From contig CM055889.1 of assembly GCA_029582165.1 (NCBI GenBank), positions 15,246,841 to 15,310,840 on the forward strand: DNA of 64,000 bases, given 5' to 3'. A program made the position numbers and the translations under genes. The notes under the pieces were generated by a model. It was given only the letters and a program-made list of their open reading frames with translations. It was not told where the DNA came from and did no database searches. Shown here in pieces: positions 45,969-58,900 of this stretch. The first letter of the stretch is position 1. Every line of letters starts with the position of its first letter. This DNA comes from Portulaca oleracea (Eukaryota > Streptophyta > Magnoliopsida > Caryophyllales > Portulacaceae).

Positions 45969-48900
45969 ATGGCAAGCATACCCTCCTCCTCCTCTTCCTC
46001 CTCCTTCTCTCTCCTCCGGTCACGTCACACCCTCCCGGCTCACCCTCTTTCCCGTGTCTCTCTCTCCTTTTCTCTCTCTTCCGCTTCCAGAAAACCTAGA
46101 ACTTTAATCATTTCTGCCTCGTCTTCATCTTCTTCTTCTTCGTCGTCTTCCTCCTTCGATGATCTCAATTTCGGAGATGCTTCTTGCGCTAAGGTTTGTT
46201 TATGTTTATTCTTGTTTGTCAGTTTGATTTCTAGCTGTTTTGTTCAATCTATATTGCTTTTGTCTGTCGGATTTTGGATTCTGTGCGTTTGTGCTTTAAT
46301 CTTGCTGTTTTCGTTGAGTTTTTAGGCTAATTTATCTATGGAAATGGTGACTGCTTGAGATTTTTAGCCATACGGACCAATCTAATTTTATAGGAAACTT
46401 GAAGATATTGTTTGCAAAAGTAGAGGCGTTGACTTGTTATGGGTTGAGTTTCTATTAAGAATCCAACTTGAGCTTCGAAAATGGTCTATTTCACCAGTGT
46501 ACCATGCCTTTTCAGAAAAAAAGGAGCGCGGATTAGGTGAATTATGGCTGATTTTTTTTTTTTTTTTTGTATACTAGGTTTTGTAGCCCAGAGATTGGTA
46601 AATGTGAGAGTCCTTAGTCCATTCTTTGAGGTTATTAGGTTCTAAAATTTTGTGGGGCTGTTAATTACAATATCCCAATATCCCAATCTTTGAGGTTGTA
46701 TTTGTCAGTAACACAACACCAATCGAACATCAATTAAACTCGAGTTTTTCTACTATGTAGGGCGTTTTTTGGTGTGATATGTAAAGCGAAAGTGTGTCTA
46801 AATCCCAAAAACACCACTACATCACAGAAAAGTCCAAGTTTTATAGCTATTAAATTGGTGTCGGGTTACTGACAAATAGCACCCGAAAGGTTGAGATGCT
46901 ATGAGTCATACATGAAATTCGGGGATGTTGTGATTAACATCCCCAAAGTTGGGGGGGGGGGGTTTAGAATCTAATAATCCAATTGTGTGCAGCATAGTTA
47001 ATGTTTTGTTGCCTTTAAATTTGATGAATAAGTACTTCAAACAGTGAGATGTTTTCACATTGAGGACATATTCTTAAGCATCCTGATGATATGGGACTCC
47101 GTTAAGCGGTTAATGCAGTGCTTTCTGGCTACAAGAATGTATATAGTGGTGGAGTTCTGATGGCTCTTAGGTAATGTTGACTATTATCTCCTATATAAGA
47201 CACCACAAATGGGAAGGATTTTTTCGCGCACTAGTGGAAATTCAATGCAGGAATTCTTTTGTTGATAGTTTCCTGAAATTAATGGTTAAAACTATAAGCC
47301 AGCATGAGATTATGGAGTTTAGCAGTAGGGAAGTTTCTGCTTTAGAAATACTAGAAAATGGAGATAATAAGGTTTGCATATGGCTTATCTTTTTTTTTTA
47401 TTTTTTTTATTTTTATGGTAGTAGTATTGTTTGGGAGGGTGGATTGTTAAACTGAGTTATGTAACAATTTCCTTGCCTTAAATCCTTTATGAATTTCTAA
47501 AGTTCAAAGGGTTTCATGTTAGGTTTCTTGAGTAATGGATATTGAGTTTTGCAAATATTTGCTGAAGAACAGAAATTTTATGCATGAAGCTAAAGCTTAA
47601 ATGTAATTATCTAGTCTAGAAAGAAGTCTGACCCTTTTTTCTATGTGGATATTCTATGCTGACTTTCTCTATGACTTTTTCTTTCAGAAATCAGTTCTGT
47701 TGGATCTGATCCAGGAGATAGAGCCACTAGATGTCGGCCTCATTCAAAAAGATGTTCCTCCTACTACTATTGATGCCATGAAAAGAACTATATCAGGCAT
47801 GCTGGGCTTGCTTCCCTCAAATCAATTTCAAGTTCTAATTGAGGCTTTATGGGAATCTCTCTCAAGATTGTTGGTATCTTCAATGATGACTGGGTATGTT
47901 GGAATCTGCTATGTGAAATTAACTTGGAATTTATGGCCATTAACTTTTTTTCCCTCTTCAATAGTTCAACTCATTCAAAATCCTGAAGCATCACATGTAT
48001 TCATGAATTTGGGGGGTGTTGGGGGGGGGGGGTACTAGTTTTAGTTGATCGGGAGGGGTTGTAGCAAACCAGAACGTGTGCACAATAAGATTGAACTTCA
48101 ATATTGCTGATTCATTCAAATCGCGAATCATTTTACCTTTCTAGACTGAGCAATGCCATTCAAATTCAGTTACGGAATGCCAACTTGCCAAGTTACCAAG
48201 TACCAACAATTCTTTTTGTTGTTGCAGATATACTTTACGAAATGCTGAGTATAGGCTTTGCCTTGAGAAAAACCTGGACATCTATGGAGACAATAATGAT
48301 ATTCCTCAAAGAGACGCCTTAAATCTTGGCGTGCAGGAGTTGATGCTTGATAGTGTTAGAAGAGTCCAAGTTACGGGTGAGAGTGAGAGTGAGGTCTCAT
48401 CTAGAGATGAGGAGACAACTGAAAACTCATGCGAAGAAGAAATCAATGACGAAGATCTTGGGGAAATGACCCCCGAAGTTCAATCATACATTCGTCAGTT
48501 GAGGTCGAATTTGTCTTCCACCAAGAAGGTAATAACATTGCAAATCTATGATTTGCTTGCTCGCTGTGAATCTTGTATAGGAACTATATCTTAAAAATCT
48601 TTCATTCAGCCTTTGTTTTCTTGAAGTTGATCAATTGTAACTGATTATGTCATTCTCCATATCTCTCATGTTACTTGCTTACTCCATGTTGATATAAAAG
48701 GACCTGAAAGAAGTCAAGAGGAAGAATGCTGCTTTGCAGATGCAGCAATTTGTTGGAGAGGAAAAGAATGAGTTGCTGGATTACCTTCGTTCCCTGCAGC
48801 CTGAAAAGGTTGAAATCTCAGTTCCTTTAGCTTTTAATGGCTTATCTATATGCTTCTCCGTATCTCTTGGTTATTTGTTATGATGTTTCTTTAATTCAGA

Positions 48901-50017
48901 AAATTTTCATGTTAATGTTAGTGTCTAATATGTGTTACTTCGCGTAATATATGTCAGTGGTTCATATACACATTAAAGTTGCATCTTTTGCCCGTTGTGA
49001 ATCAGGGATTGAGGTTAACAGCCTCTATGAATTTAGGGGAAGTGCTGTTAAATGTGCTCCCCTTGGCTAAGCAGGACTTCTGGGTGTGGGCCCTCCTTTT
49101 TTGAAAGCTGATTTACTGCAGCTTGATTGATGTTTCATTATTGTTTTCCTTATTGAAAAAACTCTTTGGTTTCTTTTCGTTTTACTATCTAAACCAGCTG
49201 ATCGTGCTGTTTGTGCAACTCATGAATATAGGTGGTGGAGCTATCAGAACCTACCTCTCCCGAAGTCAAAGAAACCATTCATTCTGTGGTCCATGGTCTC
49301 CTTGCGACATTATCTCCAAGGATGCACTCAAAAGTTCCACCTACCTCTGAGAAGAATGCTTCTGGAACTCTAAATGTTGGTAATGAAGATTGTGCAGAAC
49401 TTATTGAAAATACTTCACTCAATTTCCAGCCTATGATCTCACTGACAAGAGATTATCTTGCCCGATTGCTGTTTTGGTGAGACTTCTACTCTTGCTTTCT
49501 TTTCCCGTCTTTCTTGTTATTTGTTTACTTTATGATGTGATCCAACTTGGTGTTGACAAAGTTGACATTTAGAACATTTGGTTTGTTTAATCTTTTTCTT
49601 TTAACCCTCCATTATGTGGAGTGTGTGATATTTCCTAAAAAGAAGTTGCAACTTGCAACACTAAGGAGACTTCACTGACCTGTGTTTCTGCGTATTGCTG
49701 CATGCATACAATGTCATGTCTAAACTATTATGTCCCTCCATATGGCATAGACATTCAGCTATGATATGTGTACAATTTTGGATAATTTCTCCAGTAGCAC
49801 ATGATTTATATGCATGGAGCGTTTATGCAATTATTAGACCGCCGCAGTGTTTCTATCAAGACTGAAGCTGTTTGTATGTGCTTTGTATCCGTGTAGGTGC
49901 ATGCTGTTGGGGCACTACCTTAGAGGTCTCGAGTATCGAGCGCAGTTGGTGGAGCTTCTTTCACTGTCACCCAACAGTGAAGACGATGACACCCATGCTA
50001 GTGAGCAAGTAGCTTGA
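45969..50017 (+). CDS. Plastid DUF760 protein (At2g14910-like)
   Basis: Six exons join in phase at GT/AG sites: 45969-46193, 47688-47893, 48228-48528, 48701-48808, 49232-49476, 49897-50017; 401 residues. The N-terminus is Ser/Arg-rich with almost no acidic residues (MASIPSSSSSSSFSLLRSR), a chloroplast transit peptide; in-frame upstream ATGs are less likely starts. The mature part has LLDLIQEIEPLDVGLIQKDV, PTTIDAMKRTISGMLGLLP, LLVSSMMTGYTLRNAEYR, an acidic segment, a short coiled-coil-like LKEVKRKNAALQMQQFVGEE, and LTRDYLARLLFWCMLLGHYL. These fit the DUF760 family annotated in Arabidopsis as MAR-binding filament-like. Its biochemical role is not established. Intron 1 (1.5 kb) holds an unrelated exon-like fragment; G12 runs stand in introns 1 and 2. 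No lesions. Confidence 0.9.
47101..47369 (+). other. Exon-like fragment inside DUF760 intron 1, origin unknown
   Basis: Two stretches on the plus strand read like coding sequence. One is AVNAVLSGYKNVYSGGVLMA, ending at an AG|GTAATG donor-like site near 47171. The other (about 47210-47369) includes EGFFRALVEIQCRNSF and SREVSALEILENGDNK and ends at AAG|GTTTGC. Neither is needed to join DUF760 exons 1 and 2, which fit without them. It could be a captured or retained fragment of another gene, or an alternative exon pair. I do not recognise the protein. Confidence 0.3.
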
Positions 50018-51016
50018 TGGGCCTTTTTTGGTTGATTCCAGGGTGTTGATACTTGATAAGATTAGAGCATCTTGAAGGTACCCCTTTGCATAGTTGTACT
50101 TGTCAATATGTGTACAATTCTTTGGTGCAAAAAAGGCTGATTTCCTTAATTAGGTGCCATGACTACATTCCTGAGTAGGAAGGTTGTATCCTTCTTTTGC
50201 CCATCTTGTAATCTATAGTTTTCTTTTCTGCAGATGAGTGTAATTATCGTTTTTGATCCTACTGTATTAGCTTAATGATTGGTACTGATTAACAATTTTG
50301 TTTTCATATTGCGCAAGCTTAATCATAATTCAGTATTGATATTGTTCTAATTGTTGATATGCTGTTTAGTCGGATGCTTAAATAATTAAAAAAAATCAAA
50401 TTATATCAATTTGTGATTAGCACATATATGCTTAATTTTTGAAATTATTCAACTTTTGATTATATTCAAATTGTTAGTTATTCAATATCTATTGTTAAAT
50501 TGTGATTGTTAGTTATTTGCTACCAATTCATTCTTTGTATATATAGTTTATCTAGTTTTAATGGTGATTGTTTAATTGTGATGGTTAGTTATGCATTATA
50601 CTTTCATTTTCACAAAAAATGATTATGAGGCCCCCTTTATTTTGTGGTATCTATTGTCAGAGCCTTATGATTTTAAAACTAATTATGGGGTCCCTATATT
50701 TACTTGGTATCTAATTTCTTGGTCGAATTTAACTGACTTCCTACATCGGAGTAATTAATTGACAAAAACGCCCTTATAAGTTCCAGCGTTGACTCAGTTT
50801 CTTTTTTTTTTTCCAATTGATTTTACTTTGACAAGTTCGGGGATTGATGATTATATATTTTTAAAAGCTTATCTTTCACAGTAATTAGTTGTGCGTTCAG
50901 TAGCAAACTAGAGCAGTGAAGGGGAGGGATTGTGAGGAAAGAGAAGGGGAAAAAAGTAGAATGAAAGTCTTTAATTTCTTTCACAATAATTATTAAAGTT
51001 AAAATAAATAAGGGAA

Positions 51017-51243
51017 TGTTATTTTATGCGGTAGATTACGATGCGGTACCACACCGCACTGCAGTCTTTAATTTCTAACACACTTCACCATACTGCACCA
51101 CAATCATTATCAATATATTTCCTCACTTTTCTCTTCTACTTTTCACATTCTCTCTCCTCACCTACTACAACTTTTACTATAACTCACCACAACTCATCAC
51201 ACTTTTTCAAATTCCACTACACCGCACCAATCGCATAAAAGAA
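51017..51243. mobile_element. MITE, tgttcttttatgcgg family, copy 2
   Basis: Left tgttattttatgcggt, right accaatcgcataaaagaa. The interior tctaacacacttcacc / cctcacttttctcttctact is shared with copy 1 in the same orientation. Confidence 0.7.
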
Positions 51244-51807
51244 TGGAGATGAAAATAAATAAGCAAAGGGCAAATTTGAAATGAATTTAATCTTTAATGT
51301 TTCCTGCGAAAACACTCATCTGAAAATTCATGTACCTCACTGAAATTAGCTCAAAAAATTAGATACCAAGTAAATATAAGGACCTCATAATTAGTTATAA
51401 AATTATAGGGCCCTGATAATAGATACGAAAAAATAAAAGAAACCTCAAAGTCATTTTTGTTCATTTTCATAATAATATTATTGTCACTGGCCAATAACAA
51501 ATTATTATAATAATTAAAAATTCAATAATGAAAAATGGAGCGTCGCACAAGGTTCTAAATCTAGTATAAATAATGTAATTATATTAACCAAATAGATAGT
51601 GCACGCATTTATGCAACATTTTATACTCCTTAAAGCGAATGAAACATGTATCTATAAGTAATTTATAACAATTTACATATGTTTAAATATAACAATTATT
51701 TTTGGAAAAGTTAGTGGGCTACAACCCATTTATTCAAGCACCATACAAATGCCATAAGATACGGTCCAATACAAACCAAGAAAAATGGGCTTGGCACCTT
51801 ATGGCCC

Positions 51808-52043
51808 TGTTCTTTTATGCGGTATTTTGCGGAATGGGGTGGTGAGGTGTGGTGGAATTGTGGTGGGGTGTGGTGGAATTGTGGTAGGTTATTGGTATGT
51901 GGGGTAGGTGATGAGAGAGAATGTAAAAAGTAGAGGAGAAAAGTGAGGAGAGAGAAAAGTAATGATTTGCGGTAAAATGTGGTGGGTTGTGGCAAATTGC
52001 GGTAAGTTGTGGCACCGCAGTTTACCAACCACATAAAAGAACA
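51808..52043. mobile_element. MITE, tgttcttttatgcgg family, copy 3 (inverted interior)
   Basis: Left tgttcttttatgcggt, right accacataaaagaaca. Flanks tatggccc and gatagccc agree at 6 of 8 positions, a decayed 8-bp duplication. The interior (gagagagaatgtaaaaagta, gagaaaagtgaggagagag) is the reverse complement of copy 1. Confidence 0.75.
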
Positions 52044-53564
52044 GATAGCCCAAAACAGATGTGCTAAGCAAATATTCACTAGTCAGATACAACCCTAATG
52101 CATAATCAGTACATTTTCAATGCCTCAGCAATTGTCGAATTCCAGCCTTGTCAACCTTTCCACCCCAGCCCCACCAAAAAATGCTACTGCAACTGTTGCT
52201 CAATTGCCCAGAATGCTCAAGCCACAACACCCACCATAACTATATAAGAACAACTATATGCTGTTGTTGAGCTATTTATCGGTTGTTTTCCTTTTTATAT
52301 ACCCAACCATCCCAATTGTAATTCGCCACTGCTACTGAAAAAACAATTGTATTGACTGTCGTTGCTTTTAGAATGCACTTATTATTGCTTTTTGTACCTT
52401 ACAGCGGCTACTCCTCACTCAAAATCTGAACCAATCTGTGTTCAATTCACCCTATCTTCATTGCTCCAATCCTTCTTCGTCCTTCTATTCCTCCTCCCAT
52501 TTGCACCATTAATTAAAATATAACAATTTACATATATTTATAGATAACTGTAGATTGATTTAAGTTAAATTCAAGTGCAAATTCTTAGATGAGATCGTGT
52601 CATGTAAACTTATCATGAGACCAACCTTTCTGGGATGACCATTTTAAATTTTGACTATGACTAACAAGTGAAATTAAGATGAAATTTTAATATGAATGTG
52701 ACTCATATAATTTATTAATGGATGATTTTTATGAAAGTCATTTCAGATTTATACATCTAATGATAAATACGAATGTGACTAATAGTCACTACTACATTGT
52801 GACTATATTCATAAAAAGTCACCATAAAATTGTATATCTAACTATAAATATAGGGTAAGATGATCTCACATTAAACTTACTGAAATTCAAAATAATTAAT
52901 ATCCATCTTAATTTAAAACACGTCATTTTCATAATATTATTTGTCTAACATAAAATTATAAAAAGAATGGTATAAAAACTAAACATAATATGATTGTCTA
53001 GGTCAATACCTCCTTTAATTAAGTGTATGATTAAGAGTATAGGTATTGCTCTATTAGAAATCATACAAATTAATAAATTATTGTGACTGAATAGAAATCT
53101 CTAATTTGAGGTCGGTAAGACATTTAATAGAAAATGTCTTACAATAAATTTTGTATCATGATCAAACATTACCGGTTAAAGCTTAATAAGATGGGAAAAT
53201 TCTGCGCTAATTGAAATTTTTTTCGATTGCAATAGTTAAAAAATATTCTTTTATTTATAAAAAGTCAAAATTAATATATATTAATGCGGATGACTTGTTG
53301 AAACATGGAAATGCTATTCAAAAGATACAAATATTTTATAAAATTTAATATTTTTAAGGAAAATCAACCATGTTTGAATTTTTTCCAACTATCATTGTTG
53401 AAAGTACAACAACCATTAGTTTTACCTTAAAAATAAAAAACAATACATTTCGATCAAAATACTTATTGCAAGAGTTAATTATTGTATTTATTGGCACATA
53501 AATTGTTTTAGCATATGGAATTTATTTTAACTAAATACTAGTAAATAATAAGAAACTTTCAACT

Positions 53565-53689
53565 GCCAATGAGCTTTAGCTAAAATAGCATGAGGGTGAC
53601 AGGTAAATCCTCCTTACCCAGGGGTTCGATCCCTAATGACCACAAATTTCCTTTGTGGGAATTGTTGGTGCTATACGAACAAGATAATT
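53565..53689 (+). mobile_element. tRNA-derived SINE with 14-bp target duplication
   Basis: AGAAACTTTCAACT stands exactly on both sides (53551-53564 and 53690-53703). The 125-bp body has an A-box-like ttagctaaaatagc (from about 53577) and a perfect B-box ggttcgatccc (53623-53633) at tRNA-like spacing, followed by a tRNA-unrelated tail. There is no poly(A); the tail ends in aacaagataatt. Confidence 0.8.
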
Positions 53690-55270
53690 AGAAACTTTCA
53701 ACTATAGCATAGTACTATGATACGATTTTCAAACAAGATGATTAGAAATATTTGCATTTCTCCAAATAGCACTACGAACGTTCATCAGTACATCAGATCA
53801 TGGCATGCCATGTAAAAAACAAACTGAAGAAAGATGCAATCTTGCAGGATGGAACCACCCGATCACGGCGGCAGACCAAAACATAAAATCTCTCTTTTCC
53901 ACCAACGAACCATTCACAAAAAAGGCCCACTGTTGTCCATAGCGAACTTAATTCCGTGGGTCAGACGACAGGTTTAGTACTGCACAGCATCCTTTCCCAT
54001 GTCTTTCAGCAGGAACATTTGTTGATCTCAACTTTGACAATCATCACATCATCAACCACTAACCCTTTTAATGAAATGCAGACATCTTCCAGTGGACAAA
54101 ATCCTCTATATCCCCAGTTATCCTCAGTAGGATAGAACCAGCATCCGCCTGCAACACACATATACAAGTATCATTGTGTGTATTATTGGCATGTAACAAG
54201 TGATGGCCAATGGTAGATGACCTGTACGGTGCAACAACAACAACAAAGAAAAACATACTCAACTTACCCCTCCCAATACGATCAGAACCGTTGAGCTGAT
54301 TCTTCAACTGCAATTTATATTCCACAAACAATTTACTTCCTTTTGTAAGACTGTCCGTATTGCACAGTTTCAAAAACAGTGAAAGACTTTTTCCTTTGTG
54401 GATATATGCTCAACCGCCTGGACACCAGTAGTAACATATTAAGTTAAATAAACCAAAAAAGAAAAAAAAAATAGACATACGTAACTCTTTAACTCAGCGA
54501 TGGCTTATATATGATAACTACAAGCGCTAACTGATATACCAGGTCCACTCTTCGAATGTGAATTCAGGGGAACGTGAAACACCAAGCAGCTGAGAGTAGT
54601 TGTTAATAATTCATGTGTATTTCCAATTACAACTTGGCTTCAAGACAGATACTCGGGATGCATAGCTTTCAACATTCATCACAAAAACCTCAACTCCAAG
54701 TACACAGCAGTCCTCAATTAGATATCCATTTGAAGAGTCAGTGAAAGAAGACAGATCAAGCACTTTTGGAATGCCCCATTTGCTCTTGGTAGCTTGGAAT
54801 TGCTTCTCTCTTATATCTGCAGATCACATATCATTTACAACAAGGTTTGTTTAAATCATCAATTGGACGCCTTGAACATAGAAAGATATATGTAATAGTT
54901 AAGAAAAGGGTCTCCAAACCGAGGATAGTGAGGTATTTATCGCGTATCTGATCATGGATGAAAAAACGGAGTGCTGCATGTCGACCAACTTGACATATAG
55001 AGACAAATGAGCATCTCCATTTTCTTTCTGGTTTCCATTGGGATAAACACTCAACACCCTTACAGCCAAAAATAATGTTGCCTTTGTCAGTTGACAATGA
55101 AAATGATGCATCATTTTTCAGCTTTCTCAAACAATGTTCAATTTCATCACACAATAATACTATATATATGCAACTCACCAATTATAACCTCCTGCCTTAA
55201 ATTGAGTAGAATCAAAGTTATATTTAACAGTTACCACAGGATGTGTCTCTTGAAGTCGCGAGAATGATTC

Positions 55271-55846
55271 TGTTAGAGAAAAGTGAGTAGCAAGGTAACA
55301 ACGGAAGCAAATAATAGAATCGAAAACGAGATGACGGATATTACGACAAAAATTAGGAACGAAAAATAAGCGATAAAATCAAACACCAGAATTACGTGGG
55401 AAACCGAAGAACTCGGAGAAAAACCCACGGACGGCGACAGCCAGAAAATAATCCACTATGAGAAAGGAGGAGTACAACCTGATCACTATCACAGGGTGTG
55501 ATGCGATCCACAAAGGAGATTACAATAACAATCTCTCAACACTCAACTCACAATCTCTCAGGATACACTGGGGAAAATATTGGTGAGACCCCTTTCTCTA
55601 TCAATATTTTCTCTCTCTCTCTCTAGCTCTCTGTGTTTTCTGATGATTTTGGTGGAAAAACATGCACCCTATTCATAGGGAGAACTCCCTATAACCTAAC
55701 TTGACTCCCACTCCAAATAGATTTAGAATCTAATACAATTAGGAAACCTAACACAATAAGGAAATCTAAATAATATCCTAATACAATTAGGAAACAAACA
55801 ATTGTGAGATCAAGAGATTTGGTGATTTTAGGACACTTTCCTAACA
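55271..55846 (-). repeat. 3' LTR of copia element 2
   Basis: 576 bp, TGTTAGAG...TTCCTAACA on the plus strand. The TATA box reads tatgaata on the minus strand (near 55671-55678), where the other three copia LTRs have tataaata. Confidence 0.95.
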
Positions 55847-55949
55847 AACTCCACCTTGGACTAAAATCAACGAATCATCGATCCAGATAAACATCTTGAT
55901 TGTCGCCATCAACACGCCCCTCCGCAGGGCGTGGCCCCGCAGGGCTCTC

Positions 55950-58900
55950 ACATGCTTAGAACACCAACTAAGTCCAAACAATGTTCGAACTTAGCTATAG
56001 ATAGAGGCTTGGTTAACATGTCTGCAGGATTATCAGAAGTATGAACCTTCTTCACCACGATCTCTCCTGCAGCAACTGTATCTCTGATGAAGTGATACCT
56101 GACGCTTATATGCTTGGTCTTCGAATGATAAGTGTCATTCTTTGTCAGATGTATAGCACTCTGACTGTCTGAATAAACCACAGTCTCGCCCTGTGGTACT
56201 CCAAGCTCCATGATCCCTCAACTAGATGGCCTCCTTCACTCCTTCCGTTGCAGTGATATATTCACCTGCATGTAGTAGACAAGTGAAGCTTTCCAAGATA
56301 TTGCTCCTCCACACATGACGAACACATACCCTGAAATTGAGCGTCTCCTATCCAGATCTCCACCATAATCAGCATCAACATAACCTGCAACATCAGACGT
56401 TGCAACACTACCTCTATCATACAGGATGCCCTTCTCCAAAGTACCCTTCACATAGCGAAGGATCCACTTCACTCCTTACCAATGCTCCTTCCCTGGATTC
56501 TGCATATATCTACTCACCACACTAACTGCGTGGGACAGGTCAGGTCTAGTACACACCATAGCATACATCAAACTACCAATTGCACTAGCATAGGGAATAT
56601 TAGACATCCTCCTTACCTCCAAATCAAATTTAGGGGCCTTCTTGCATAACAACTTGAAGTGTGCAGCTAAAGGAGTTGAAACTACTTACGATTTCTCATG
56701 TTGAATCATCAACACCTTCTCCAGATATTTCTTCCGAGACAGAACAACTTCCCGCTTTCTATTCCTTTGGATCTCCATACCCAAAATCTTCTTCGGCGCT
56801 CAGGTCTTTCATCTCAAACTCCTGGTTGAGTTGAGATTTCAGTTTCTTTATTAGTGACATGTCCCTGGAGGCAATCAACATATCATCCACATACAATAAT
56901 AAATAAATGAAAGACCTTTCTTCAAATTGCCTGTAGTACACACAATTATCATAGTGACTTCTTGTGTACCCTTGCCCTACCATAAAGGTATCAAACCTTT
57001 TGTACCACTGCCTAGGTGCCTGTTTAAGTCCATACAAGGACTTCCTGTCTGCACATTCTGTTTACCAGGAACGATGAAACCCTCTGGCTGCCTCATATAT
57101 ATTTCCTCCTCCAACTCGCCATGGAGGAAAGCTGTCTTGACATCAAGTTGCTCCAACTCCAAATCAAATAGAGCAACAAAGGCAAGCAATGTGCGGATCG
57201 ACGTATGCCTTACGACTGGTGAGAATACTTCGTTGTAGTCGATTCCTTCTCTCTGGTTGCAACCCCTTACCACTAATCTGGCCTTCCACCTTGCACTTTC
57301 TACACCAGGGACACCTTCCTTTCTCTTGTACACCCACTTCGCAGTAAGAGCTCGTCGCCCTTTAGGCAACTCTCATAGCTCCCATGTATGATTTTTCTGC
57401 AGACTCTCCATCTCCTCTTGCATAGCTCCTATCCAATTTGAGGCATTCGGACAAGAGATGGCCTCCTGATAGGTAGAAGGTTCAGCACCTTCAGGAGTCT
57501 CCTCTGCAACACTCAGCACATAAGCAATCATAGCATCATCTTCTTCAGTATATCGCGCTGGTCTCCCGATCTCCCTCTGGGACGATCCCTAGCACGTGGT
57601 TGTTCCTCCACCGAGGAACATTCGTCTCAATCTCGGGCTCATCAACTGAGTTGGTTCAGAGCATCGATGGTTGCTCGATTGCGAGTTCCACCGCGCCAGC
57701 CTGCTCCACTCGAACACCATTCTTCCTGCATCCTTCTCCCGATTTCTGCATCATCGTAATGCAGTAGATTCCATTCCAGATAACATAGTAGTTTCATTAA
57801 AGGTTACATCTCTAGACTGAACAACTTTCATCAAATCACACCACATTCTATATCCCTTAGACTCAGACCCGTAACCTAGAAACATGCATTTAACAGCCCT
57901 GGGAGACAGCTTCCCATCATTCACATGGACATATACAGGACATCCAAAAATTCTCAAATTAGAATAATTAACTGGATTACCTGTCCATACTTCCTCTGGA
58001 ATCTGGTATTCGATAGAGGCACGAGGTGATCTGCTCACAGTAGCAGTGAGCGAGATATCACCTCCTGCGAGCGATTTGTTCTTCCAAAGCCCTGCATTCG
58101 AGAGCATGCAGTGGGCTTTCTCCAAGAGTGTCCTGTTGATTCTCTCGGCTACCCGTTTCTTTGAGGCTTACCCACAAGGTTTGATGCCTCGCAATCCCAC
58201 GCCCTCGCGAATTCAAGAAATTTAGAATCAACAAACTCCAACCCATTATCGATCCCGAGTTTCTTGATTTTCCCGCCTGTCTGGTTCTCCACCAAAGCTT
58301 TGAACTTCTTGAAATATGAGAATGCCTCATTCTTGTCGCAGAAATAAACCCAAGTCTTTCTCGAGAAGTCATCCACGAATGTCAACATGTAGCGCTTGCC
58401 ACCCGGTGATGGCACTCTAGCAGACCCCACAAATCAATGAATATAATCAAGGATCCTCGTTGTATGTTTAGCCCTTGAAAAGCTAACCTCTTCATTTCCG
58501 TGACACGGTGATCGCAAACTCCAACTTGCGATTTGCGCCTTCAAGGTATCCCTTCGCTCAACATTGACATTCTCTTCTCGCCCATGCTGGCTAGTCTCAT
58601 GTGCCACGCTTTTGTCTTTGTCGGACTCATCAAGATTTAGGATCGCTGCCACGCAGATCCTGTCATGTAGACCCTGCAGATATATAGATCGCCTTCCTGA
58701 TTCCCTTCATAAGAACCATGGAACCCCTGCACACTTTCAAAACACCATCTTCTCCTTTGTACCTGCAGTCGTTAGCCTCAAGAGTACCCAAAGAAATTAA
58801 ATTTCGAGTCATGTTAGGGATATGACGAACCTCCTTGAGAGTTCTAACGATGCCATCATGAGTCTTGATTTTGATGCTACCGATTCCTGCAACCTTGCAG

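Larger units (their letters stand above)
50018..54005. other. AT-rich spacer
   Basis: No protein gene recognised. It contains two MITEs (51017-51243, 51808-52043) and a SINE (53565-53689). Confidence 0.5.
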
